In this document: piece after piece, positions 22,901-31,781 of the stretch
Layout: each line of letters starts with the position of its first letter
Position numbering within the stretch: the first letter of the stretch is position 1
Origin: an uncultured Opitutaceae bacterium
GTDB lineage: Bacteria; Verrucomicrobiota; Verrucomicrobiia; Opitutales; Opitutaceae
Direction of reading: 5' to 3'
Length of the DNA: 64,000 bases
Assembly: GCA_937902925.1 (NCBI GenBank)
Contig: CALFNN010000070.1
Location: 186,001 to 250,000, forward strand
Position numbers and translations under genes: made by a program
Notes under the pieces: generated by a model
The model's input: the letters and a program-made list of their open reading frames with translations, nothing else
Database searches by the model: none
What the model was told of the DNA's origin: nothing

Positions 22901-24450
22901 ACATCAACTCCACCGGCAACGTCACCTTCAACGGCGCCGCGGCCAACACCTACACCGGCACCACGACCGTCAACTCCGGCACCCTCATCCTCGGCAAGAC
23001 GGCCGGCGTGAACGCCATCGCCGGCGACCTCGTCGCCAACGGCGGCACCGTGAAGCTCACCGCCGCCAACCAGATCGCCGACACGTCTTCCATCACCCTG
23101 AACAATTCGAGCACGCTCAATCTCAACGGCAACGCCGAGACGCTCGGCCAGCTCACCAGCACGAGCACCACCGCCACCGTCGCCCTCGGCGCGGGCGCGC
23201 TCACGGTCAGCGGCCCGAACAACACCAACTCGAATTACGCGGGCACGATCACCGGCACCGCCGCCAGCAGCCTCACCGTCAACGGCACCGGCAAGGTTTA
23301 CCTTTCCGGCAACAATTCGGGTTTCCTGGGAAACATCAGCGTCACCAACGGCACGCTCAACGCCAGCGGCTCGAACAGCGTGCTCGGCACCGGCAACGTC
23401 AGCATCAGCAGCTCCGGCAATCTCCAGTTGCAGGGCGGCATCAGCGTGGCGAACAATTTTACCATCAACGGCACCGGCACCTCCGGCAACGGCGCCATTG
23501 AGAACTTCGCGGGCAACAACGCCATCTCCGGCAACATCACCCTCGGCGGCGCCAGCCGCATCCAGTCCGACGCCGGCACGCTCATCGTTGGGCAACGCGT
23601 CACCCTCGGCTCGAACACGCTCACCGTCGGCGGCGTCGGCACCACCTCCATCACCGGTCTCATCGCCGGTGCGGGCGGCCTGACCAAGGACGGCGCCGGC
23701 ACCCTCCGCCTCGGCAACAGCGGCAATACCTTCGCGGGCGCCACGCTCATCAGCGCCGGCACGGTCATCGCCGACGCCTCCAATGTCTTCAACAACACGG
23801 CCGCGCTCAACGTGGCGACGGGCGCCAGCCTCTCGCTCCAGACCTACAGCGAAAAGGTCGGCAGCCTGACCGGCGGCGGCCTCGTCGACTTCGGCACCGG
23901 CGGCATCCTCAACCTGAGCTCCGGTTCCGCGACGTTCTCCGGCAGCTTCGCCGGCACCGGCGAGCTCATCATCGGCCCCGGCGCCTCGCTCACCCTCGGT
24001 GCGAATTTCAACGACCCCAACCTGAAGATCACCCTCGCCGGCGGTTCGCTCTTCCTCAACGGCACGAACTCCACGTTCGGCACGCTGAACATCACGGGCA
24101 ACTCGATCCTCGATTTCGGCAACACCGCGAATTCCACGCTCAACGTGAACAACGTCACGTTCTCCGCCACGAACCTGGCGCTCACCGTGAACAACTGGAC
24201 GAACGTGCAGGACTACTTCTACTCGCAGAATTTCACCGGTGCCGTCCCGAATACCCGCGGCTCGACCCCGGAAGACCAGGTTGTGTTCAACGGGTTCACC
24301 GCCGCCAACACGAGTTGGTTGAGCAGCGACCACCAGATCACGCCCGCGCCGGAACCCGCCACCTACGGCATGATTTTCATCGGCCTCAGCGTGGCCGCCG
24401 TCGGCTTCCGCCGTTTCCGCCGCAACCGCCAGCCCGCGAAAGCGGCCTGA
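19930..24450 (+). CDS. Large PEP-CTERM surface protein with lectin-like domain and autotransporter-type strand repeats
   Basis: The 1506-residue protein starts with a Sec signal (LYRALAVLATSVAAHA). An L-type-lectin-like domain (about residues 27-280; GADGITFFLFDGS, GGYLGVALDEYGNF, LKFGFASGTGG) follows. Then come over 1100 residues of Gly/Asn/Thr-rich passenger repeats with units such as TLSGNNTYSGGTTVNGGTL and LILSGNNTYNGTTTISDGTV. The C-terminus is a PEP-CTERM tag: PEPATYGMIFIGLSVAAVG, a hydrophobic helix, then RRFRRNR. Such tags are processed by an exosortase. No autotransporter beta-barrel is present, so the repeats form a beta-helix held or released through the exosortase route instead. 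I infer a role at the cell surface or in matrix, possibly with carbohydrate binding through the lectin domain. Confidence 0.92.
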   Translation: MTSNPHHLSRRLYRALAVLATSVAAHAQVITETFQNSTAPGWVFAGTGYTPTLTSGVSDPTGSGWLQLTNTGGNEATSAYYNTAFTAAGATIYATFNYQSYGGTGADGITFFLFDGSVPFSVGANGGSIGYAQKTGVNGLAGGYLGVALDEYGNFSSASEGRVGGLNGTTGLVPDAIAVRGPGSGTNGYAYLGGTSTLSQSIDSATRPTQTNTVQILISATNQLTVTLQQGGTSPQTVLQMDLSGYARPDTLKFGFASGTGGSTNIHDVNDLNVTTLVANLWSNAAGTSTWDAAGSSTNTGNWNPTINPTTGADILFDNSFVNSNQTINVNASQTVRSISFDAPYDYTLNNNTLTFDKGLVAGFSGIAVTQTHGAANDTINSNLVLNNAINLRNNATGNLSVTGTIATNGNAITLDGTGTSTTVSGNISGAGAIIKNDSGTDTLSGNNTYSGGTTVNGGTLNANSSTALGSGNVTLAGGTLSTTNSTTIANNIALTGDATMSNHLTSSGTLTQTGGNLTLDLDNARQSGAVNLSNNSTGRTLTVQVDNSGTSYIDGAISNGGNSTGGSLTKTGTGTLILSGNNTYNGTTTISDGTVQLGASDRLADGSSLSIGATGTLNLNGFSEKIGALTAAGGATVDFGSASGNNTFLFGAYTAPTSGVLVINNWEQSKDTLATTVASGNQTTNGSGLNINNSIYISGYGLATESGNLSTTIYGTNSGYLLTPVTATLKEWDGSSSSTWSTANNWTATNAPTSTQVALFDSLGVARPSVSLTANTTVAGVRFGSSGNVSYNITGNNTLTLAGTIPYIQQQNSHDQTLSPTKLALSNNTVADITGSGNLTIGSAISGSVNLIKDGTGAGKLILTGNNSALTGSVYINNGIVQAANANALGTGATTVSGGATLELSGIITVANAITATGPGVGGAGAIHNVGGNNTLSGAITETGATTIAADSGTLLTLGGNITGTNTATTLNGAGNINVANIATGTGTVDINSTGNVTFNGAAANTYTGTTTVNSGTLILGKTAGVNAIAGDLVANGGTVKLTAANQIADTSSITLNNSSTLNLNGNAETLGQLTSTSTTATVALGAGALTVSGPNNTNSNYAGTITGTAASSLTVNGTGKVYLSGNNSGFLGNISVTNGTLNASGSNSVLGTGNVSISSSGNLQLQGGISVANNFTINGTGTSGNGAIENFAGNNAISGNITLGGASRIQSDAGTLIVGQRVTLGSNTLTVGGVGTTSITGLIAGAGGLTKDGAGTLRLGNSGNTFAGATLISAGTVIADASNVFNNTAALNVATGASLSLQTYSEKVGSLTGGGLVDFGTGGILNLSSGSATFSGSFAGTGELIIGPGASLTLGANFNDPNLKITLAGGSLFLNGTNSTFGTLNITGNSILDFGNTANSTLNVNNVTFSATNLALTVNNWTNVQDYFYSQNFTGAVPNTRGSTPEDQVVFNGFTAANTSWLSSDHQITPAPEPATYGMIFIGLSVAAVGFRRFRRNRQPAKAA

Positions 24451-24605
24451 AACCGGACGGCTCCGGCCCGCGGGTTCGGATTTGGTCCGGCATCATCCGC
24501 TGAGCCGGCGCCCGCGATCGGCCGCTGTATTCATCCCCCGGGCTTATGTCGGAAAAAATCCGTGCCCCGCGGCGCATTCCGTGGTTTCCTGCCCATCCTT
24601 CATCG

Positions 24606-25787
24606 ATGAGTTTCGACTTCGACACGCCCCTGAACCGCGCCGGCACCGACTCGCAAAAGTGGCAGAAATACGCCGGCCGCGATGTGCTGCCGCTCTGGGT
24701 TGCCGACATGGATTTCCAGTCGCCGCCGGCGATCCTCGAGGCGCTGCACCGTCGCGTCGAGCACGGCATTTTCGGCTACGCCCGGCCGGTGAAATCCACC
24801 GTCGACGCCGTCGTCGCCGCGCTGGCAGCGCGCTACGGCTGGCGGATCGATCCTGCGTGGCTCGTCTGGCTCCCCGGCCTCGTCGTCGGCCTGAACGTCA
24901 CGGCGCAGGCCTTCGCCGAACCCGGCGACGAAGTCCTCACGTTGTCGCCAATCTACCCGCCGTTCATGACCGCGCCGAAAAACTCGGCGCGCGTCTCCGT
25001 GCAAGTGCCCCTGATCTTGAGCCACGCCGGGGGATCCGCCGGGAATGGCGGCACCTGGTCCATCGACTGGGATGCGCTCGAACGCGCCGTCACGCCCCGC
25101 ACGCGGCTGTTTTATTTCTGCAACCCGCACAACCCCGTCGCTCGGGTCTGGCGGCGTGACGAGGTTGCGCGCCTCGGCGAATTCTGTGTGCGACACAACC
25201 TCGTGCTCTGCTCCGACGAGATTCATTGCGACCTGATCCTCGACCCCGCGTTGCCGCATGTGCCCGCCGCGCCGCTCTCGCCCGAGATCGCCAGTCGCAC
25301 GATCACCCTCATGGCGCCGAGCAAGACCTACAACGTGCCCGGCCTCGGCACGTCGTTCGCGATCATCCCCGACCCACTGCGCCGCGCGCGCTTCGTCCGC
25401 GCGACCGCCGGGATCGTCGCCGAGGTCACGACGCTGGGCTTTGCCGCCTGCGAAGCCGCCTACCGGGACAGCGAACCGTGGCGGCAGGCGTTGCTCGCCT
25501 GCTTGCGCGGCAACCGCGATTTCCTGCTCGATTATGTGGCCCGCGAGCTGCCCGGCATCCGGGTCGAAGCCCCCGTCGAGGCCACCTATCTCGCCTGGCT
25601 CAACGTCTCCACCCTTGGTCTCGCCGACCCGATCGGTCATTTCGAAAAGCACGGCGTCGGGCTGAGCGACGGCGCCTACTTCGGTTCACCCAAGGGCCGG
25701 CATGTTCGCATCAACTTCGGCTGTCCCCGGGCCACGCTCGCGCAGGCGCTCCAGCGGATGAAGTCGGCGCTCGCGGCGCCGGCCTGA
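24606..25787 (+). CDS. patB: PatB/MalY-family PLP-dependent C-S lyase (aminotransferase fold)
   Basis: The ATG at 24606 (MSFDFDTPLNRAGTDSQKW) starts exactly where PatB/MalY proteins begin; an in-frame ATG at 24546 adds 20 atypical residues. The 393-residue protein has LPLWVADMDFQSPPAI, FYFCNPHNPVARVW, LCSDEIHCDLIL (the Asp contacting the PLP pyridine) and MAPSKTYNVPGL with the PLP-binding Lys. These enzymes cleave cystathionine or cysteine conjugates to a thiol, pyruvate and ammonia. It stands between two unrelated genes, so no pathway context is available. Confidence 0.92.
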   Translation: MSFDFDTPLNRAGTDSQKWQKYAGRDVLPLWVADMDFQSPPAILEALHRRVEHGIFGYARPVKSTVDAVVAALAARYGWRIDPAWLVWLPGLVVGLNVTAQAFAEPGDEVLTLSPIYPPFMTAPKNSARVSVQVPLILSHAGGSAGNGGTWSIDWDALERAVTPRTRLFYFCNPHNPVARVWRRDEVARLGEFCVRHNLVLCSDEIHCDLILDPALPHVPAAPLSPEIASRTITLMAPSKTYNVPGLGTSFAIIPDPLRRARFVRATAGIVAEVTTLGFAACEAAYRDSEPWRQALLACLRGNRDFLLDYVARELPGIRVEAPVEATYLAWLNVSTLGLADPIGHFEKHGVGLSDGAYFGSPKGRHVRINFGCPRATLAQALQRMKSALAAPA

Positions 25788-25800
25788 ATCCGGACGCCCC

Positions 25801-27702
25801 TCAGGCCGTCGCCTTCATCGCCCGATCGATCGCGGCGAAAAGATCCTTGGAGGAGATGGGTTTCGCCAGGCACTCGATCGGAGGCCCGGCGATCTGCCCC
25901 ATCTTGTGGCGGTTGGCGTCCATCCAGCCGCTGATGGCGATGATCTTGAGGTCGGGCGCGAGCCGGCGCAACGCCGTGACGACCTCGGGGCCGCCCATCT
26001 CGGGCATCATCATGTCCGTTATGACGAGGTCGATCTGGCCGCGGTGCCGTTGAAACTGCGCGAGACCCGCCGAGCCATGGGCCGCGGGGAAAACCTGATA
26101 GCTCGCACCCTCCAGCAGCAACCGGAGGATGTTCCGCACCGCGTGGTCGTCGTCGATGACGAGAATGCCCAACGGCCCGCGGGCTGGAAACGGCTGGGCC
26201 GAGGGGACGGTCGGCCGCCCCGCCGCGGGCGACGACGCCGGCAGGTAGACCCGGAACCGAGTGCCCCGGCCCACCTCGCTCTCGACATGGATGCAGCCGC
26301 CATGGCCCTTGATGATACCCCGCACGGTCGATAGCCCGAGACCCGTGCCTTTGCCGAGGCCCTTCGTGGTGAAGAACGGATCGAAAATCTTCTCGAGGAC
26401 GTCGGGTGCCATCCCGGTGCCGCTGTCGGCGACGTCGATACAAACCCAGGGACCCGGTTTCCCCTCGGGCAACGCGCGCGCCGCGACCTCATCGAGGGTG
26501 ACATTGGCGACCGCAACCTCGAGCCGGCCGCCATCGGGCATCGCGTCGCGGGCGTTGATGCACAGGTTGAGCAGCACCTGGCTCAGCTGCGTGGCGTCGC
26601 CCCGCACCGGCCAGATGCCTTCCGGGGCATTGAGGATGAGGTGGAGATTGCGCGGCAACATCGGTTGCAGCAGGCGGCCGAGATCCATGATGAGCCGGCG
26701 CGGCTGCACCTCGCTGTGCGCACCTTCGGCACCGCGGGCGAACGCGAGAAGTTGCTGGATCAACGCCGCCCCGTGCTGGGCCCCCGACTCGATGGCTTCC
26801 GCGAGCTGGGCCGCGGACGCATGGGCCGGTTCACGGCGCAGCAGCCCCGCCGCGACCAGGATCGGGTTGAGCACGTTGTTCAAGTCGTGCGCGATGCCGC
26901 CCGCCAGCGTCCCGATGCTGTCGAGCCGTTGCGCCCGCAGGAACTCCGTCTCGAGCTTTTTCTTTTCCGTGATGTCCGTGTTGATCGACAGCACGTGCGG
27001 CGGCGCTCCCGCCTCGGCGGGCACTCGCGTCCAGCGACTCTCGACAATCACCGTCGCGCCGCTTTTCGCCACCGGTTGCAGCTCCCCCCGCCACTCGCCG
27101 GGGGCCCGCAACTGCCGCCTCGCTTCGTCATAGGCGGCGGGGTTCCGATGGAAAAGCAGCGCGCGAAGGTCGCGACCGAGCGCCTCGACCGTCGTCCAGC
27201 CAAACAGCCGCTCCGCGCTGGCGTTCCAATAGGTCACGCGGTGTTCGAAATCCGTCACGCAGATCGCATCGCGCGCCTGGTCGAGCAGGGCCGCCTGCTC
27301 GTGGAGCCGCTTCTCGCCCCGGCGACGTTGCTCCACCTCGTCGTGCAGCACGAGCGCCTGGCGGATGGCCGGCACGACGCGGCTGGGGCGGTCCTTGATG
27401 ACGTAGTCGTCCGCCCCATGCTTGAGCGCCTCGATCGCGCGCTCCTCGCCGATGGTTCCCGAAACAAAAATAAACGGCGTGTCCGGGCAGCGCCGGCGGG
27501 CGAGCTCGAGGGCCGACAGCCCGTCGAAATCGGGCAGGGTATAGTCGGAAAGGATGAGGTCGAACCCGCCCCGGGCGAGCGCGGCCTCGAAGTCGGCGCG
27601 TTGCACCACCCGCTGAAACCGGCAGTCCGGCCATTCATCCCGAATGAGCCGTTCCACGAGTTCGGCGTCGTTGGCGGAATCTTCGAGATGGAGAAGGTGC
27701 AT
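25801..27702 (-). CDS. Hybrid sensor histidine kinase: REC-PAS-HisKA-HATPase-REC
   Basis: From the ATG at 27702 (a TTG at 27711 is also in frame) the 633-residue protein starts with a receiver domain ([11 protein letters not shown]; phospho-acceptor in [16 protein letters not shown]). A PAS domain (about 140-255, [19 protein letters not shown]) follows. The H box [14 protein letters not shown], the N box [33 protein letters not shown], the G2 box [10 protein letters not shown] and a second receiver ([28 protein letters not shown]) complete it. It has no membrane segments, so it senses something in the cytoplasm or takes phosphate from another kinase. There is no adjacent output regulator. Confidence 0.95.
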   Translation of the reverse strand: MHLLHLEDSANDAELVERLIRDEWPDCRFQRVVQRADFEAALARGGFDLILSDYTLPDFDGLSALELARRRCPDTPFIFVSGTIGEERAIEALKHGADDYVIKDRPSRVVPAIRQALVLHDEVEQRRRGEKRLHEQAALLDQARDAICVTDFEHRVTYWNASAERLFGWTTVEALGRDLRALLFHRNPAAYDEARRQLRAPGEWRGELQPVAKSGATVIVESRWTRVPAEAGAPPHVLSINTDITEKKKLETEFLRAQRLDSIGTLAGGIAHDLNNVLNPILVAAGLLRREPAHASAAQLAEAIESGAQHGAALIQQLLAFARGAEGAHSEVQPRRLIMDLGRLLQPMLPRNLHLILNAPEGIWPVRGDATQLSQVLLNLCINARDAMPDGGRLEVAVANVTLDEVAARALPEGKPGPWVCIDVADSGTGMAPDVLEKIFDPFFTTKGLGKGTGLGLSTVRGIIKGHGGCIHVESEVGRGTRFRVYLPASSPAAGRPTVPSAQPFPARGPLGILVIDDDHAVRNILRLLLEGASYQVFPAAHGSAGLAQFQRHRGQIDLVITDMMMPEMGGPEVVTALRRLAPDLKIIAISGWMDANRHKMGQIAGPPIECLAKPISSKDLFAAIDRAMKATA

Positions 27703-28078
27703 GACACTCAAAAGCAGCGGGCCAGACCACCGGGGTCAGCAAGCCGCGCACGCGCCGCCCTGCGACAGCCCGTGTTCGATGACGCCAATCGACCGACAAC
27801 ATTGCCCGTGGAGCGGAAAAATTTGCAAACTAACGAGGTTTTTACGCCAGCGCCCGCCAAGATGCCCGGGGGCCAGCCTCGCGGCGCCACGGTTTCGGAC
27901 TATCACCCAGCGTTCCATCCGGGTGATTGAAACGCCGCGCCGGCAATTTGCAACAAGGCGAAAGCCTTAAATATTCGCCGTGCGATTGCCCCTACCTTGC
28001 GCCCGTTCGAACCCGCTCGTTCGCACCTACGACTTGTAGCGGGGCTCAGCCAGCTTCACCTTGCCTTCCTTCAGCGAA
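27703..28078. other. Divergent promoter region between the kinase and dusB
   Basis: No gene is seen in these 376 bp. Two inverted repeats are visible: ATCACCC (27902-27908) with GGGTGAT (27921-27927), and GGCGAA (27957-27962) with TTCGCC (27974-27979) around an AT-rich centre. They may be operator or promoter elements, but nothing specific can be assigned. Confidence 0.45.
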
Positions 28079-29191
28079 ATGCGCCTCGGTCCCTACGAAC
28101 TCTCCTCCAATCTCTTTCTCTCGCCGCTGGCGGGTTACACGAACCTGCCCATGCGGCTCACCGTGCGCGAACTCGGCGGGCTCGGCTGGGCCACGACCGA
28201 TCTCGTCAACGCCCGCTCGCTCCTCGAGCGCAACCGAACCGCCCTGAAACTGGTCGCAACTTCGCCGGCCGACCGGCCGCTTGCCATCCAGCTCTTCGGC
28301 AGCGTGGCGGGGGAAATGCGCGATGCCGCCGCAATGTGCGAATCCCTGGGCGCCCAGGCGGTCGACATCAACATGGGCTGCCCGGTGCGCAAGGTCGTCA
28401 AGGTCGGCGGCGGCTCCGCGATGATGACCGAGCTCGACAAGACCGCGGCGCTCGTTCGTGGAATGATCGCAGCCGTGAAAATCCCCGTCACCGCCAAGAT
28501 GCGGCTCGGCTGGGACGACGACAACCTGACCGCCCCCGATCTCGCCCGCGTGCTGGAGGACGCCGGCGTCGCGGCGATCTTCGTGCACGGGCGCACGCGG
28601 GCGCAGGGGTTTTCCGGCGGCGTCAACCTCGCCGGCATCCGCGCCGTCGTGCAAGCCGTGCACCGCATCCCCGTGATCGGCAACGGTGACATCACGACCC
28701 CGGCGGCGGCGAAACACATGCTCGACGAGACGGGTTGCGCCGGGGTCAGCGTCGGCCGCGGCGCGTTTTACGATCCGTGGATTTTCCGGCGCACGGAGCA
28801 TTTCCTCCGCGCGGGCGAATTGCTGCCCGAGCCGGATTTCGCGGAACGGCTGCGCGTCCTCCGCCGGCACTTCGAGCGCTATGTCGAGTTCTACGGCGAG
28901 GAACACGGCGCGCGCCTGTTTCGCAAGGTCGCCCCGTGGTATGCGAAACGCTTCGGCCCGGTGAAACCCTTCAAGCGCCTCATCATCGGCATCGCGTCGC
29001 GCGCGGACTTCGAGGCGGCCATCGCGGAATACCTCGCCTGGCGCGCGCAGTTTTGCGACGAACACGGCGTGTTGCTGGAGAAATTCGCGCCCGCACCGCT
29101 GGTGGCCTCGTTCATGCGCGAACCGGGGGCCGGCGGCGAGGCGGAGCGCACCGCGATTCCCGTGCCCAAGGGTCCGGTCGAGGTCTGGTAG
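28079..29191 (+). CDS. dusB: tRNA-dihydrouridine synthase DusB
   Basis: The ATG at 28079 is preferred to a TTG at 28061. The 370-residue FMN enzyme reduces a uridine in the D-loop of tRNAs. The TIM barrel opens with LFLSPLAGYTNLPMRL and has the catalytic Cys in VDINMGCPVRKVVK, then GGGSAMM, VTAKMRLGWDD, IFVHGRTRAQGFSG, VIGNGDITTP and GVSVGRGAFYDPWIF. A small helical domain (FERYVEFYGEEHGARLFRKVAPWYAKRF) follows. An extra C-terminal tail after about residue 320 is low in conservation. The context (next gene marC) gives no further hint. Confidence 0.94.
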   Translation: MRLGPYELSSNLFLSPLAGYTNLPMRLTVRELGGLGWATTDLVNARSLLERNRTALKLVATSPADRPLAIQLFGSVAGEMRDAAAMCESLGAQAVDINMGCPVRKVVKVGGGSAMMTELDKTAALVRGMIAAVKIPVTAKMRLGWDDDNLTAPDLARVLEDAGVAAIFVHGRTRAQGFSGGVNLAGIRAVVQAVHRIPVIGNGDITTPAAAKHMLDETGCAGVSVGRGAFYDPWIFRRTEHFLRAGELLPEPDFAERLRVLRRHFERYVEFYGEEHGARLFRKVAPWYAKRFGPVKPFKRLIIGIASRADFEAAIAEYLAWRAQFCDEHGVLLEKFAPAPLVASFMREPGAGGEAERTAIPVPKGPVEVW

Positions 29192-29241
29192 GCGGCACCG
29201 CGCACGCTTGAGTTTTCCCGGGCGCCTCGCGAGGGTCGGCC

Positions 29242-29919
29242 ATGCTCAGCGCCAGTCATTTTTGGCAGCTCATCCTTGGCACCGTCGTCGCGTTGCTGCC
29301 GTTGATCAACCCGCTGGCCTCGGCCCCGACGTTCCTCGCGATCACCGAGGGTGACACCCACGCCCGCCGGATGCAGCAACTGCGCATGGCGTGCATCTAC
29401 ATGGTGGTCATTCTGGTGAGCTTTCTGATCGGGGGCACCTTTATCATGCGGTTTTTCGGCCTGTCGATTCCCGGCCTCCGCATCGCCGGCGGCCTGCTCG
29501 TGGCCGGCATCGGCTCGAGCATGCTGATGGCGCCGCCCCGGGGCGCCGAACAGGACGACGCCGCCCACGCCGCGGCGCGGGCCAAGCGCGACGTCTCGTT
29601 TTCTCCGCTCGCGATGCCGATGATGAGCGGTCCGGGTTCGATCGCGGTCACGATCGGCTTCACGTCCCTGGCGACCGCGTGGTTCGATTACATCGCGATC
29701 ATTCTCGGCATCGCGATCGTCGCAATCATCACCTACGTCACCCTGCGCCTGTCCGAACGCGTGGTGCTGGTCATCGGCGTGGGCGGCATGAACGCGCTCT
29801 CGAAGGTGATGGGGTTCATCATCCTTTGCATCGGCATTCAGTTCGTCGTGAACGGCGTGATCGACATTGCCACGGATCCGACGCTGCTCCAGCGGATCCG
29901 CGACGCCGTGCAGCGCTGA
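29242..29919 (+). CDS. marC: MarC-family integral membrane protein
   Basis: The 225-residue protein has six predicted helices with the family motifs LLPLINPLASAPTFLAIT near the N-terminus, FGLSIPGLRIAGGLLVAGIG and PLAMPMMSGPGSIAVTIG. MarC proteins are inner-membrane proteins of unclear function; the old link to multiple antibiotic resistance has not held up. It follows dusB by 50 bp and converges with the proline-rich protein gene. Confidence 0.92.
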   Translation: MLSASHFWQLILGTVVALLPLINPLASAPTFLAITEGDTHARRMQQLRMACIYMVVILVSFLIGGTFIMRFFGLSIPGLRIAGGLLVAGIGSSMLMAPPRGAEQDDAAHAAARAKRDVSFSPLAMPMMSGPGSIAVTIGFTSLATAWFDYIAIILGIAIVAIITYVTLRLSERVVLVIGVGGMNALSKVMGFIILCIGIQFVVNGVIDIATDPTLLQRIRDAVQR

Positions 29920-29937
29920 GCGGACTGGACCCGGCGG

Positions 29938-31332
29938 TCAATAGCGACGGGTGACGGTCGCGCCGGTCTTGTCCTTGAAGAGGATGATCCGCTTTTCGAT
30001 GTCGAGCCCCGAAAAAATGACCCCGAGGCCGGCATCCACGGTCTCGCCCGCCCGCGCCAGCCGGCCGTTGAGAATCATCTTCGCCGGGTCCGCCTCGATC
30101 ACGCCCACGATCTTCGCGTTGGCCACGAACGAGCGAAATGCCGGCGTCGCCTCCGCCACCGCCTCGACGTTGGAATTCGTCGCCGACACTCCCGGCGCAA
30201 TCTTGCTCTCCGTCTCGACGAATTTCGGCGCCGCCGGGGCCGCCGGTTTGTCCGCGACGGCGCCGCCGGGCGTCACTGCTTCGACCGCCGTCTTGGCCTC
30301 CTTGACGGCGTCGACCGACGTGTGCGCCAATTCAGTCACGGACGGCAGGGGCGCGGGAGCCGCCGGCTTGGCCGCGGGCTTCGGTCGCGTCACGACAGGC
30401 GGCGGTGGTGGCGGCGGGGCAAAGAATTTTTTCGCGGCGAAATATCCCCCGGCGAGAACCACGAGCAACACTGCGGCGGCGGTGGCCAACACCATTGGCG
30501 GCGGCTTGGGCTTCCGTCTTCTCGGCAGCGGGAGTCCCGGCGCCGGCACGGCGACTTCTCCGGGCACGCTGATATGCGGAATGGGCGGCGCGGTCTTCCC
30601 GGTTTTCGGTGGAGCAACCACGGGAAACGGCGGCGGGGCCTTGGCGTCGCTCCCGGTTGGCGGCGGGGGCGCGCGCGGAGGCGCAGCTGCCTCCGCCGGT
30701 GCTTCGGCTGTCGGCAGCGCGCCCGCGGGCGCCGGGGCGGACACCGGTGCCGGGGGCGCCGGCACCTTCGGCTTGAGTTTGAATTTTCCCGTTTCGGCCT
30801 GCGCCGCCGAGGCAGCCACGGGGCTGGGCGCCGGTGGAGGCGGCGGTGGCGGCGGTGCGACAACGGCCGGAACGACTGCCGGGGGTGGCTCGACCACGGT
30901 CGACGGTGGTGGAGGCACCACGGGAACAGCCGCCGGTGCGGGAGGCGCATCGGCACTTCCACGCGGCCTCAGTCGCACCCGCGGAGCTCCGGCCGCCGGA
31001 GCCTCAGCGGGTGCCACGGACACCGACTGAGGTGGCGCAATCGGCTCCGGCGGAGGTGGCGGTGGCGGCGCCTCCGCCACGGGCGCCACGGTCGGTTCGC
31101 TCGCAACCGCCGTGGCGGCCGCGGGCGCTGGCGATTCAACGGAAAGACGCGGTTTGATCCGGAGCTTCGGAGCCACGCCGGCCGCCTCCGCAGCCGTCGG
31201 GCCGGGAGGAGGCGGCGGCGGTGGTGGCGCGGCCGCCGCCGACGGCGGAGCGGGCGAATTCTCCGCTCCCGCGACGGACAACCGCGGTTTCAGGCGAAGC
31301 GCGGGGGGCGGGGGCGGTTGCTCGTCACTCAT
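29938..31332 (-). CDS. Proline-rich single-pass membrane protein with repeated basic motif
   Basis: From the ATG at 31332 the protein is 464 residues. A cytoplasmic Pro/Ala-rich half (many P6-P8 runs) contains four spaced copies of a basic motif: LRLKPRLSV, LRIKPRLSV, VRLRPRGSA and FKLKPKVPA. One membrane helix (about 280-300, VLATAAAVLLVVLAGGYFAA, preceded by RRRKPKP) follows, then a periplasmic region. The ~90-residue globular end reads FRSFVANAKIVGVIEADP, LNGRLARAGETVDAGLG and IFSGLD..KRIILFKD. The end domain resembles in style the small domains of PilP/GspC-type proteins. Function unknown; I suspect a scaffold that ties a cytoplasmic partner to the envelope. Confidence 0.75.
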   Translation of the reverse strand: MSDEQPPPPPALRLKPRLSVAGAENSPAPPSAAAAPPPPPPPPGPTAAEAAGVAPKLRIKPRLSVESPAPAAATAVASEPTVAPVAEAPPPPPPPEPIAPPQSVSVAPAEAPAAGAPRVRLRPRGSADAPPAPAAVPVVPPPPSTVVEPPPAVVPAVVAPPPPPPPPAPSPVAASAAQAETGKFKLKPKVPAPPAPVSAPAPAGALPTAEAPAEAAAPPRAPPPPTGSDAKAPPPFPVVAPPKTGKTAPPIPHISVPGEVAVPAPGLPLPRRRKPKPPPMVLATAAAVLLVVLAGGYFAAKKFFAPPPPPPPVVTRPKPAAKPAAPAPLPSVTELAHTSVDAVKEAKTAVEAVTPGGAVADKPAAPAAPKFVETESKIAPGVSATNSNVEAVAEATPAFRSFVANAKIVGVIEADPAKMILNGRLARAGETVDAGLGVIFSGLDIEKRIILFKDKTGATVTRRY

Positions 31333-31430
31333 GCAGGTCAGCAAAGCAATATTTTCGTATAGCGCGAAACCAAAAAGATTCCCTCGCGGTCTACCCCTCG
31401 CCGCGCCACGTTCGCCGCCCAAATCCCGTC

Positions 31431-31685
31431 ATGATCAAACGCCTCCTTCTGCCCGTCCTCGCGCTTGCCGCCGTGTTTCTCGGCGGCTGCCTGCATTCCA
31501 AGAAGAACTCGTCGCCCAAGGATTCAACCATCACGGGCGAGGTCGAAACGGATTTCCGGCAACGCTGGATCGACAAGCGCGCCGCTGAACTCGTCAGCCA
31601 GGGCAAGGCCGAGAGCGTCGCCCGCACCCAGGCGGCGACCGAGTTTCACGATCAATACGAATATCTGCCCGCGCCTAAAAAATAA
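31431..31685 (+). CDS. Small predicted lipoprotein
   Basis: The 84-residue product starts with a lipoprotein signal (MIKRLLLPVLALAAVFLGGC, lipobox LGGC, lipidated Cys at 20) followed by a polar, charged helix-rich body (FRQRWIDKRAAELVSQGKAESVARTQAATEF). No family is recognised. It is divergent from the proline-rich membrane protein with ~98 bp between the starts, so both may share a control region. Confidence 0.75.
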   Translation: MIKRLLLPVLALAAVFLGGCLHSKKNSSPKDSTITGEVETDFRQRWIDKRAAELVSQGKAESVARTQAATEFHDQYEYLPAPKK

Positions 31686-31781
31686 GCGCACGGTCCGCCT
31701 CGCGTCCGGGCGCACCGCTCCCGCACGTTATCCGGCACAGTCCGCGCGCGGATTGACGGCGCCCGGAGTCCGGCAAACGTC

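Noticed and set aside
21373-24333. A 986-codon open frame on the minus strand, antisense to the PEP-CTERM gene
   Set aside because: It is Gly/Ala/Arg/Glu/Asp-rich with no domain. It is the expected shadow of repetitive GC-rich Asn/Thr/Gly codons of the real gene.
24546-24605. Upstream ATG for the PatB-like gene
   Set aside because: The 20 added residues have no counterpart in the family, whose N-terminus begins at the ATG at 24606.
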